Positions 1-5,828 of a stretch of DNA of 6,191 nucleotides are shown one piece after another (the stretch's first letter is position 1; every line of letters begins with the position of its first letter). The position numbers and the translations under genes are program-made. The notes beneath the pieces were generated by a model that ran no database searches, had not been told where the DNA came from, and saw nothing but the letters and a program-made list of their open reading frames with translations. The DNA comes from an uncultured Flavobacteriaceae bacterium (GTDB taxonomy: Bacteria; Bacteroidota; Bacteroidia; Flavobacteriales; Flavobacteriaceae): the NCBI GenBank assembly GCA_947311745.1, contig CAMZLT010000046.1, positions 1 to 6,191 on the forward strand. The letters are read 5' to 3'.

Positions 1-1338
1 AAACGCATTTCAATTAAAATTAAAGATACTTTACAGGCAAACACAACTTATGTTTTTAATTTCGGAAACAGTATTCAAGATAATAACGAAGGAAATATTT
101 TAGCCAATTTTAAATATGTTTTTTCTACAGGAAAACAAATTGATTCGTTAAAACTTAGTGGAACAATTAAAGATGCCTTTGCTGTTAAACCAAAGGATTT
201 TGTTTCGGTTATGCTATACAAAGCAAATGAAAAATTTACCGATTCTACTATTTTTAAAGAAAAACCTTTTTATGTGGCAAACACTTTAGATTCAATCGCT
301 TGGAATATTACCAATATAAAAGAAGGTAAATACCATTTAATTGCAATGAAAGATAAAAATTCTGATCTTATTTTTCAACCAAAAGAGGATAAAATAGCAT
401 TTTTAGATACCATAATTTCTTTGCCAACTAACCAACAAATAGTATTGAAATTATTTAAAGAAGTGCCAAATTTTAATATTAAAAAACCAAAAGAAATAGC
501 AAAAGGGCATCTTATGTTTGGTTACTATGGTCATGCGGAAAATTTACAAATTAACGAACAATATATTTACACCAAAAATCAAGATAGTTTGTTTTTTAAA
601 TCGTATTTAATTCCTGAAAAAAACAAAGATACTATCCATTATTACTATACTACAAATAAACAAATAGATTCGATTAATTTTAAACTTAGTAATCAGGATT
701 TTATTTCAGAAAATATGGTTAAAATTCGCTTAAAAAAAGTGGATTCTTTAGTTTTTAAAAAGAATTTAAGTGTGTTACGTCCTAAAGATACATTTTCAAT
801 AGTAAGTAATAATCCTCTTATAAATATTGTAGATAAGCAGATTAATTTATTTGTACAAGATACCATTCCTGTTAATTTTACTACAAAAGTTAAAGAATTA
901 AACAGCATTCAACTAATTTTTGAACAAAAACCCAGCAAAAGATACCATTTAGAAATTTTACCTAACGGAATTACCGATATTTTTAAGCAAGTAAACGATA
1001 CGTTAAATTATAATTTTTATACAAAAAAAGAAACCTATTACGGAAGTATTAACTTAACCGTTAACACTAAAAATTATCCGATAATTGTACAACTTTTAGA
1101 TGACAAATACCAAATAATTAGCGAAAAATACGCTACTGAAAAGAAACCCTTTTTATTTGATTACTTAATTCCGCAAAAATATACTATTCGTGTAATTGCA
1201 GATACTAATGGAAATAAAAAATGGGATACTGGTAATTATCTAAAAAAAATACAACCAGAAAAAGTACATTACTATCCTAAAACCATAAAAGTAAAAGAAA
1301 ATTTTTATTTAAATCAGCAATTTGATATTGTAGAATAA
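1..1338 (+). CDS. Ig-like domain (SbsA-type) cell-envelope protein, C-terminal part, 5' truncated
   Basis: The frame is open from the first base of the window to a TAA at 1336-1338, giving 445 visible residues; the ATG at 211 is internal, because the residues before it (e.g. 'TTYVFNFGNSIQDNNEGN', ending in 'VFSTG') are the conserved end of a bacterial SbsA-type Ig-like domain. From knowledge of flavobacterial homologues (about 530-560 aa), roughly 100 N-terminal residues are missing, normally including a lipoprotein signal and a short linker, so an outer-membrane or periplasmic lipoprotein is likely but not visible here. After the Ig-like domain comes a beta-rich region with two 'G-K/Q-Y-x-hydrophobic' segments followed by Asp/Asn-rich loops: a degenerate one at residues about 110-132 (D118, N120, D122) and a well-formed D-T-N-G-N-x-x-W-D at 401-409. 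These resemble CnaB/prealbumin-like repeats with possible calcium-type loops (inference). The function of the family is unknown. The gene converges with the DUF1569 gene, with only 6 bp between the stop codons. Confidence 0.9.
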   Translation, partial: KRISIKIKDTLQANTTYVFNFGNSIQDNNEGNILANFKYVFSTGKQIDSLKLSGTIKDAFAVKPKDFVSVMLYKANEKFTDSTIFKEKPFYVANTLDSIAWNITNIKEGKYHLIAMKDKNSDLIFQPKEDKIAFLDTIISLPTNQQIVLKLFKEVPNFNIKKPKEIAKGHLMFGYYGHAENLQINEQYIYTKNQDSLFFKSYLIPEKNKDTIHYYYTTNKQIDSINFKLSNQDFISENMVKIRLKKVDSLVFKKNLSVLRPKDTFSIVSNNPLINIVDKQINLFVQDTIPVNFTTKVKELNSIQLIFEQKPSKRYHLEILPNGITDIFKQVNDTLNYNFYTKKETYYGSINLTVNTKNYPIIVQLLDDKYQIISEKYATEKKPFLFDYLIPQKYTIRVIADTNGNKKWDTGNYLKKIQPEKVHYYPKTIKVKENFYLNQQFDIVE

Positions 1339-1344
1339 AAAGTA

Positions 1345-1803
1345 CTAAACGTTAAATTGGCATAAATGATGATCAATATGTTTATACAACATGTTGTTCC
1401 ATTGTTCTTCGGTAAGTTTACCAAAAGATTTTGTTTTTCTAGGTAAAAGAACTGCTACACCATTTTTTTGTGTTGTTTCTATATTTTGAATTAATTTTTG
1501 TTTTTCTTCTTTAAAATTCTTTTCGGAAGTAACCACAAAATACGGTGCTGTTTTCCCGTTTTTTTTAAATGGTTTTGAACCTGTAACAATAGGTTTTACC
1601 ATAACTTTCATAATAAAAGCCATAAACGGATTTGGTTTTTTAAAATTTTCGGTAGCATAAATTGCTTTGTATTGAATGTTTAAATGTGCTAACATTTGTG
1701 CAACGTTCATTTTTCCCCAAACTGCTTTTTGATTTGGTTGTAATTGATTAATTCTGTCGATTATTTCTTTAGACACTTCGGAATTAAAAATATTTTTAAT
1801 CAT
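1345..1803 (-). CDS. DUF1569 family protein (DinB-like four-helix fold)
   Basis: This gene encodes 152 aa ending in TAG. The sequence fits the DUF1569 family: an N-terminal 'W-G-K-M-N-V-A-Q-M-L-A-H' segment (residues 29-40), a central 'KPNPFMAFIMKVMVKPIV' stretch, and the C-terminal 'K-H-I-D-H-H-L-C-Q-F-N-V' (141-152). DUF1569 belongs with the DinB/YfiT-like helical bundles, in which three histidines bind a metal; here H40, H142 and H146 are the natural candidates for that triad (inference from spacing). No signal peptide is visible, so it should be cytoplasmic. DinB-like proteins include thiol-transferase and hydrolase-type enzymes, but no substrate can be named for this one. It is the last gene of the minus-strand operon, 22 bp after the DUF4159 stop. 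The start is chosen because the ATG begins the conserved domain and shares its upstream context with the DUF4159 start. Confidence 0.9.
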   Translation of the reverse strand: MIKNIFNSEVSKEIIDRINQLQPNQKAVWGKMNVAQMLAHLNIQYKAIYATENFKKPNPFMAFIMKVMVKPIVTGSKPFKKNGKTAPYFVVTSEKNFKEEKQKLIQNIETTQKNGVAVLLPRKTKSFGKLTEEQWNNMLYKHIDHHLCQFNV

Positions 1804-1825
1804 AATTTTAGTTTTAGTAGTGTGT

Positions 1826-2473
1826 TTAGTTTAAAAAAGCATAACTAATAATATTTGCTCCCATTTTTAATGCTTTTTCTCGTATTTCTTGCGGATCATG
1901 GTGTACTTCAAAATCCTCCCAGCCATCACTTAAATCGCATTGATAATCGTAAAAAACAACTAATCTGCCTTGGTAAAATATCCCAAACCCTTGAGCTGGT
2001 TTATTGTCATGTTCGTGAATTTTTGGTAATTGCTTAAAACTATATTCTTGGTTATATATTTTGTGGTTATTTGGTATTTCTCGAAATTCTAATTCGGGAA
2101 ATATTTTTTTCATTTCTCTGCGTAAATATTTATCTATTCCGTAATTATCCGAAACGTGTAAAAAACCACCAGAGATTAAATAATTTCGTAAATTTTCAAC
2201 AGCATCTGTATTGAAATCAACATTTCCATGCCCTGTCATAAAAACAATAGGATAATTAAAAATTTCAATACTATTTGCAGCAACTACTTTTGGTTTTTTA
2301 TTAATTACGGTATGGATATTTTCATTACAAAAAGCTATTAAATTTGGTACAGCTGTTGGATTTGCATACCAATCACCACCACCATCGTACTTCAAAACAG
2401 CTACATCTTGAGCAAATAAAACCATATTTCTAAAGGTAATGAAAAGCAATAAAAAGAATATTTTTTTAATCAT
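1826..2473 (-). CDS. DUF4159 domain-containing exported protein
   Basis: The protein has 215 aa counted from the ATG at 2473. A longer reading from 2500 adds nine residues (MLPLHLNKI) and would overlap rsmE by 23 bp; the shorter start is preferred because it places 'MIKKIFFLLLF' at the N-terminus as a classic signal peptide (about residues 1-21, 'LFAQ' before the mature part), leaves a 4-bp gap to rsmE, and has the same start context as the next gene. The mature part matches DUF4159 as known from flavobacteria: 'VAVLKYDGGGDWYANPTAVP' (25-44), 'MTGHGN' (79-84), 'GGFLHVSDNYG' (102-112), 'KIHEHD' (151-156) and 'DGWEDFEVHHDPQEIREKAL' (183-202). The family is thought to have a class-I glutamine-amidotransferase-like fold, but no catalytic Cys is obvious at the usual nucleophile elbow, so I do not assign an enzymatic activity. 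The location is periplasmic or envelope. The length is normal and the frame intact. Confidence 0.9.
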   Translation of the reverse strand: MIKKIFFLLLFITFRNMVLFAQDVAVLKYDGGGDWYANPTAVPNLIAFCNENIHTVINKKPKVVAANSIEIFNYPIVFMTGHGNVDFNTDAVENLRNYLISGGFLHVSDNYGIDKYLRREMKKIFPELEFREIPNNHKIYNQEYSFKQLPKIHEHDNKPAQGFGIFYQGRLVVFYDYQCDLSDGWEDFEVHHDPQEIREKALKMGANIISYAFLN

Positions 2474-2480
2474 AATTTTA
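2463..2480 (-). promoter_or_regulatory. Translation-start context of DUF4159, repeated at the DUF1569 start
   Basis: The minus-strand sequence TAAAATTATGATTAAAAA occupies 2463-2480 around the DUF4159 ATG (2471-2473), and the same 18 bases occur at 1793-1810 around the DUF1569 ATG (1801-1803). The stop codon of rsmE (2478-2480) lies inside the copy. There is no Shine-Dalgarno motif; an AT-rich, weakly structured leader is what flavobacterial genes usually use. The match helps to choose the start at 2473. It could also arise by chance, because both proteins begin Met-Ile-Lys in AT-rich DNA. Confidence 0.45.
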
Positions 2481-3194
2481 TTCAAATGTAAAGGCAACAC
2501 TCTGTACTGCTACAATACCAGCAGTCTCGGTTCGTAATCTACTATTTCCCAAAGATACAGCTTTAAATTTATTATCCAAGGCAAAGGTAATTTCTGTTAA
2601 GGTAAAATCGCCTTCTGGACCAATTAAAATTGTTATATTTTCTTTGGGTTTTGCAAATTGTAAAGCTTGTTTTAAACTGTATTTTTCATTATCAATACAA
2701 TGTGCAATAAAGCTATTTTTAGATTGGTTTATTTTAATAAATTCCGAAAAGGAAATCATTTCGTTTAACTTTGGTAAAGTATATTTTAGCGATTGCTTCA
2801 TTGCCGAGATAAGTACTTTTTCTAAACGGTTTTTTTTGATAATTTTGCGTTCGGATCGTTTACACAAAATAGGTGTGATTTCGGTAATTCCGATTTCGGT
2901 TGCTTTTTCTAAAAACCACTCTAATCGTTGAATATTTTTAGTTGGAGCAATAGCAATATGCAAATTGTAATTAAGTGATTTTGCTTCTTTTTGGAAGGAT
3001 TTAATTGCAACTTGACATTTTTTTTCATTAGAATTAATTAGAATAGATTCGAACAAAAAACCTTTTCCGTTTGTAATATAAACGGTATCACCTTCTTGTT
3101 TACGAAGTACCTTTACAATGTGTTTACTTTCTACTTTATCAAAAGTGAAATATTCTTCATTGGTATTGATGTTTGGATTGTAAAAAAGTTGCAT
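2478..3194 (-). CDS. rsmE: 16S rRNA (uracil(1498)-N(3))-methyltransferase RsmE
   Basis: RsmE methylates N3 of U1498 in helix 44 of 16S rRNA, using S-adenosylmethionine and acting on the assembled 30S subunit in the cytoplasm. The protein has 238 aa, the usual family length. Residues 1 to about 72 form the PUA-like RNA-binding domain with 'HIVKVLRKQEGD' (25-36). The rest is the SPOUT methyltransferase domain: 'EKATEIGITEITPI' (96-109), 'AMKQSLKYTLPKL' (131-143, the Bacteroidota form of the EQS motif), and the knot motifs that bind SAM, 'ILIGPEGDF' (189-197) and 'SLGNSRLRTETA' (214-225, with the conserved R-T-E-T). All key motifs are intact. The start codon lies 1 bp after the stop of the upstream GNAT gene (TAATATG), which suggests translational coupling. 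DUF4159 follows after 4 bp. Confidence 0.97.
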   Translation of the reverse strand: MQLFYNPNINTNEEYFTFDKVESKHIVKVLRKQEGDTVYITNGKGFLFESILINSNEKKCQVAIKSFQKEAKSLNYNLHIAIAPTKNIQRLEWFLEKATEIGITEITPILCKRSERKIIKKNRLEKVLISAMKQSLKYTLPKLNEMISFSEFIKINQSKNSFIAHCIDNEKYSLKQALQFAKPKENITILIGPEGDFTLTEITFALDNKFKAVSLGNSRLRTETAGIVAVQSVAFTFE

Positions 3195-3195
3195 A

Positions 3196-4320
3196 TTAGT
3201 ATTCTATTGGTTTAGTGTAAGTACAACGTCTTGCATGATTTACTTGTTTCATTCGTTTCCAAATTTGTGCTTGAGCGATATTATCTGCTAATTCGGGTGT
3301 TCGTACCAATTTTTTTATACCATTTTTAGTAACGGTTTTATAAAATTCATCAAAAATAATTGCTGTAATTCCTTTGTTTTGAAAATCAGGATGCACACCA
3401 ATTAAATATGCAATAATAGTATCGTTTTTTTTACGTGCTTTTAACAAATGAAAAATTCCGAAAGGAAACAATTTACCATTTGCTTTTTGAAGTGCTTCCG
3501 AAAAAGAAGGCATCATAATAGAAAATGCTATAATTTTATTATTTTCATCTAACACAAATTTAATGTATTCAGGATTTATAAACGATATAAATTTCTTTTT
3601 AAAATAGGTAATTTGTTCTTTTGAAATTGGTACAAACGAGGATAATTTTGCATAACTAATATTAAAAAGTTGAAACATTTCATCTACATAAGGCATAATT
3701 TCTTTGGAACTAGAAAAGTTCTTTTCTTGTAACTTAAAACGTCTTTTAATTAAAGAAGCTGCACGAGTAAAATTACTTGAATCAATATCCGAAATCATAA
3801 TATAATTTTCTACATACTCTTTTTCTTTTTTAAAACCTAATTTTGCAATATGTTCCACGTAATATGGGTGGTTATACCAAGTAATCATTGTTCCGATATG
3901 ATTATATCCTTTAGTTAGCAATCCCACTTTATCTAAATTTGAAAACCCAACAGGACCTTCTATATATTTTAATTGGCATTTTTTACCAATTTCGTTTATT
4001 TTATTTAATAATGCCTTAGTAACTTCAATATCATCTACAACATCAAACCAACCAAAACGCATTTTTTTTACGCCTTGTTTTTCTACTTCAAAAGTATTGA
4101 TGATTGCTGCTGTTCGTCCAACTATTTTATCGTTTTTATATGCTAGTAAAAAATGAGCGGTTGCGTGTTTAAAAACAGGGTTTTTTTCTCTGTCAAAATT
4201 GGCAATTTCATCTTTAATAATTGGTGGCACCCAATATTTATTATTTTTATACAAACTGAAAGGAAATGTAACAAACTGCTTCATTTCCTTTTTTGTGGTA
4301 ACTTCTTTTATTGTAATCAT
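3196..4320 (-). CDS. GNAT-fold N-acetyltransferase-like protein (YghO-like family)
   Basis: The protein has 374 aa, no signal peptide and is probably cytoplasmic. It matches a Bacteroidota family of about 370-380 aa related to E. coli YghO. Its hallmarks are 'YWVPPIIKDEIANFD' (29-43), 'KNPVF' (46-50), 'VGRTAAIIN' (67-75), 'RFGWFDVVDD' (88-97), 'GPVGFSNLDKVGLL' (122-135) and 'YNHPYYVEHIAKLGF' (149-163). The C-terminal half carries a GNAT acetyl-CoA-binding motif, 'LIGVHPDFQNKGITAI' (306-321), with the Q-x-x-G-x-A arrangement at Q314-G317-A320, followed by 'ELADNIAQAQIWKRM' (343-357), as in the last helix of GNAT enzymes. Two GNAT-like halves are plausible: the N-terminal half also has the beta-hairpin-like 'FLLAYKNDKIVGRTAA'. 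The acceptor substrate is unknown. The gene starts 9 bp after the outer-membrane protein gene and ends 1 bp before rsmE. Confidence 0.85.
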   Translation of the reverse strand: MITIKEVTTKKEMKQFVTFPFSLYKNNKYWVPPIIKDEIANFDREKNPVFKHATAHFLLAYKNDKIVGRTAAIINTFEVEKQGVKKMRFGWFDVVDDIEVTKALLNKINEIGKKCQLKYIEGPVGFSNLDKVGLLTKGYNHIGTMITWYNHPYYVEHIAKLGFKKEKEYVENYIMISDIDSSNFTRAASLIKRRFKLQEKNFSSSKEIMPYVDEMFQLFNISYAKLSSFVPISKEQITYFKKKFISFINPEYIKFVLDENNKIIAFSIMMPSFSEALQKANGKLFPFGIFHLLKARKKNDTIIAYLIGVHPDFQNKGITAIIFDEFYKTVTKNGIKKLVRTPELADNIAQAQIWKRMKQVNHARRCTYTKPIEY

Positions 4321-4329
4321 TTTTACAAA

Positions 4330-5436
4330 TTATTCTTTGTTTTTACGTTTTCTTTTTCGTTTTTTCTTTTTACTTTTTTTATCCTCATCGTAAAAAGAAG
4401 GTGTTCCTTTTTTTGCTTTCTTAATACGTCTTTTCTTCTTGCGTTTCTTTTTTATTTTTTTCTCTTTTACCTTACGTTTTTTAGCTTTTATGTTTCTTGT
4501 TTTAGGAGCCTTTCCTCGTTTCTTTTTAAATAATCTACTAAAGAAACTACCTTTTTTTTCGCCTTTTAATACATCTTCACTTTTGGTTTCTTTAACATGT
4601 TTATCCAAACGCCAAGAACCACCTAAAGCTAAATAAACATCGTTTGACTTAGCTGCAAAAGTAGTTCGTGCTGCAAAATCAAATTGTACATTATTGTTAA
4701 GTAAATAAGCTGTTCCAACACCAAATTGCATTTCGTTATTTTCAATTTTTTTACGAATGCCTTGGTTTTCTCCAAATATAGACCATTTTAAATTTATAGC
4801 ATACGTTGCTGTTAAAATATAACCATATTCCATATCTTGCATAATCTTATCTGCATATAGGTTGGTTAAAACAACAAAACGGCTAGAAATATCATTTTGT
4901 AGTAAAATAGCTCCTTTTAAACTGATGCCTTCTTCTTTATAATATGGACTTAAAAAATTAGTGTTTACACCAACATACGCTCCAACTGATGGTATTAATC
5001 GTTTTTTATCAAACGATGTTCTTTTTTTCCAACTATGTATTTCTTTAGATTTATCTGTATATTTTTGGTTGTAAATTAAATATTTTGCTCCGAAAGTTAA
5101 TCTGCTAATACCACTAACATTTGTATATGAATTTAATATATTATGAAAAACTACTCTATCTTTTTGATAGATAAAATCTAAGTTTATTTCTAGTTTTTCT
5201 AAAAATTTACCATAACGCAAAAACACGTTTGCTCCATACGAATTATCTATATCAAAAGTTTTTGCAATTTGATTTTTTCGATAGAAAAACCCAGATTCTA
5301 CTTGAAAAACATTTGTTCCAACACCATATGGGCTTTCCGAAAATCCAGGTCTTTTAGAGTTAATAATTTCGGTATATTGTGCATTTACTTGTAAAAAAGC
5401 AAGATAGCACACGATAAGTAAAAATAATTGCTTCAT
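4330..5436 (-). CDS. Outer-membrane beta-barrel 'transporter'-type protein with Lys/Arg-rich C-terminal tail
   Basis: The protein has 368 aa. Residues 1-19 are a Sec signal peptide (MKQLFLLIVCYLAFLQVNA, then Gln). The mature N-terminus 'INSKRPGFSESPYGVGTNVFQVESGF' (split around residues 25-50) is the pattern of the flavobacterial family often labelled transporter or MetA-pathway-of-phenol-degradation-like, which forms an outer-membrane barrel. Alternating aromatic/polar strands continue to about residue 277 ('YLALGGSWRLD'), with conserved 'GVNTNF', 'FGENQG' and 'FGVGTAYLLNNNVQFDF' segments. A linker (278-300) leads to an exceptional tail, residues 301-368, in which about 42 of 68 residues are Lys or Arg, broken only by 'GTPSFYDED' (344-352). 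Both barrel termini normally face the periplasm, so the tail is inferred to be periplasmic. The substrate is unknown. It is the first gene of the minus-strand operon. Confidence 0.85.
   Translation of the reverse strand: MKQLFLLIVCYLAFLQVNAQYTEIINSKRPGFSESPYGVGTNVFQVESGFFYRKNQIAKTFDIDNSYGANVFLRYGKFLEKLEINLDFIYQKDRVVFHNILNSYTNVSGISRLTFGAKYLIYNQKYTDKSKEIHSWKKRTSFDKKRLIPSVGAYVGVNTNFLSPYYKEEGISLKGAILLQNDISSRFVVLTNLYADKIMQDMEYGYILTATYAINLKWSIFGENQGIRKKIENNEMQFGVGTAYLLNNNVQFDFAARTTFAAKSNDVYLALGGSWRLDKHVKETKSEDVLKGEKKGSFFSRLFKKKRGKAPKTRNIKAKKRKVKEKKIKKKRKKKRRIKKAKKGTPSFYDEDKKSKKKKRKRKRKNKE
4333..4536 (-). other. Polypurine (coding strand) low-complexity tract encoding the basic tail
   Basis: These 68 codons of the outer-membrane protein gene are mostly AAA, AAG and CGT/AGA-type codons, so the plus strand is an almost pure T/C run with long T homopolymers (for example within 4340-4380 and 4441-4480). 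The reading frame stays open to the TAA at 4330-4332. Such tracts are prone to replication slippage and to homopolymer sequencing errors, and tail length may vary between relatives (inference). Confidence 0.8.
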
Positions 5437-5504
5437 AAAATAAAAATATTTGGTAAATATATAATTTTATATCCTTCTTAACGTATTAAGTGCTTGTAAA
5501 TTGT

Positions 5505-5512
5505 TATTTTTG
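5505..5512 (+). promoter_or_regulatory. Candidate Bacteroidota -7 promoter element for the DUF4834 gene
   Basis: TATTTTTG matches the Bacteroidota -7 consensus TAnnTTTG exactly and sits 16 bp before the ATG at 5529, which would give a leader of only about 10-13 nt. No TTG element is seen at the usual 17-23 bp upstream, so the -33 part is missing or weak. It lies in the 92-bp divergent region shared with the outer-membrane protein operon. A chance match is possible in DNA this AT-rich. Confidence 0.35.
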
Positions 5513-5528
5513 AGCAAATTTTATTTTT

Positions 5529-5777
5529 ATGGGATTAATAAGAACAATTCTAATTATAATGCTAGCTTACTATGTTTTAAAAATAGTAGCTAGAATGGCA
5601 TTTCCGCATATAATGAAACGAGCAATGGATAAAATGAATGCGAAAATGCAAGAGCAACAAGGATACAAACAAACTAAAAATCAAGAAATTGGTAAAACCG
5701 TAGTAGATAAAAAACCGACTAGTAAAACATCCAACAACTCTGTCGGTGAATATGTTGATTATGAGGAGGTTGATTAA
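5529..5777 (+). CDS. DUF4834 family small membrane protein
   Basis: The protein has 82 aa. One hydrophobic segment near the N-terminus (about residues 3-20, 'LIRTILIIMLAYYVLKIV') should be a membrane anchor. It is followed by an amphipathic, Met/Lys/Gln-rich helix ('HIMKRAMDKMNAKMQEQQ', 27-44), a flexible linker, and two short motifs conserved in flavobacterial DUF4834 proteins: 'IGKTVVDKKP' (54-63) and the C-terminal 'VGEYVDYEEVD' (72-82). With few positive charges before the anchor and many after it, the C-terminal part is probably cytoplasmic. Function is unknown. In flavobacteria, as recalled, this gene commonly sits directly beside a yfhO homologue, and here the gap to that gene is 51 bp. 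The acidic end motif may be a docking peptide (inference). Confidence 0.85.
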   Translation: MGLIRTILIIMLAYYVLKIVARMAFPHIMKRAMDKMNAKMQEQQGYKQTKNQEIGKTVVDKKPTSKTSNNSVGEYVDYEEVD

Positions 5778-5785
5778 TATTTTTG
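5755..5785 (+). promoter_or_regulatory. Candidate Bacteroidota promoter for the YfhO gene
   Basis: A TTG at 5755-5757 and an exact TAnnTTTG element (TATTTTTG, 5778-5785) are separated by 20 bp, which fits the -33/-7 layout of Bacteroidota housekeeping promoters. The -33 part lies in the last codons of the DUF4834 gene and the -7 part starts immediately after its stop codon. Transcription would begin near 5790, leaving a leader of about 40 nt before the ATG at 5829. Readthrough from the DUF4834 gene remains possible, as no terminator hairpin is visible between them. Confidence 0.45.
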
Positions 5786-5828
5786 ATAGTCTTTTTTAGT
5801 ATTTTTATTCCTAATTTAAACTCTTTTA

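Noticed and set aside
693..908. 71-codon minus-strand open frame inside the Ig-like protein gene
   Set aside because: It lies wholly within a clear coding sequence, has no recognisable domain and no adjacent partner genes.
2474..2500. Longer DUF4159 start at 2500 (MLPLHLNKI extension)
   Set aside because: It would bury the signal peptide behind nine extra residues and overlap the end of rsmE by 23 bp; the ATG at 2473 is better placed.
1855..2931. Plus-strand open frames at 1855-2037 and 2644-2931
   Set aside because: They are shadows of the DUF4159 and rsmE genes, whose frames carry conserved motifs throughout.
4153..4636. Several open frames on the plus strand opposite the GNAT and outer-membrane protein genes, encoding Phe-rich peptides
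   Set aside because: They are the antisense of the Lys-rich coding tract (AAA read backwards gives TTT, Phe) and show no domain, signal or start context of their own.
5454..5461. TATATTTA on the minus strand as a -7 element for the outer-membrane protein operon
   Set aside because: It lacks the final G of TAnnTTTG and has no TTG at a suitable distance upstream, so it is not better than chance in this AT-rich region.
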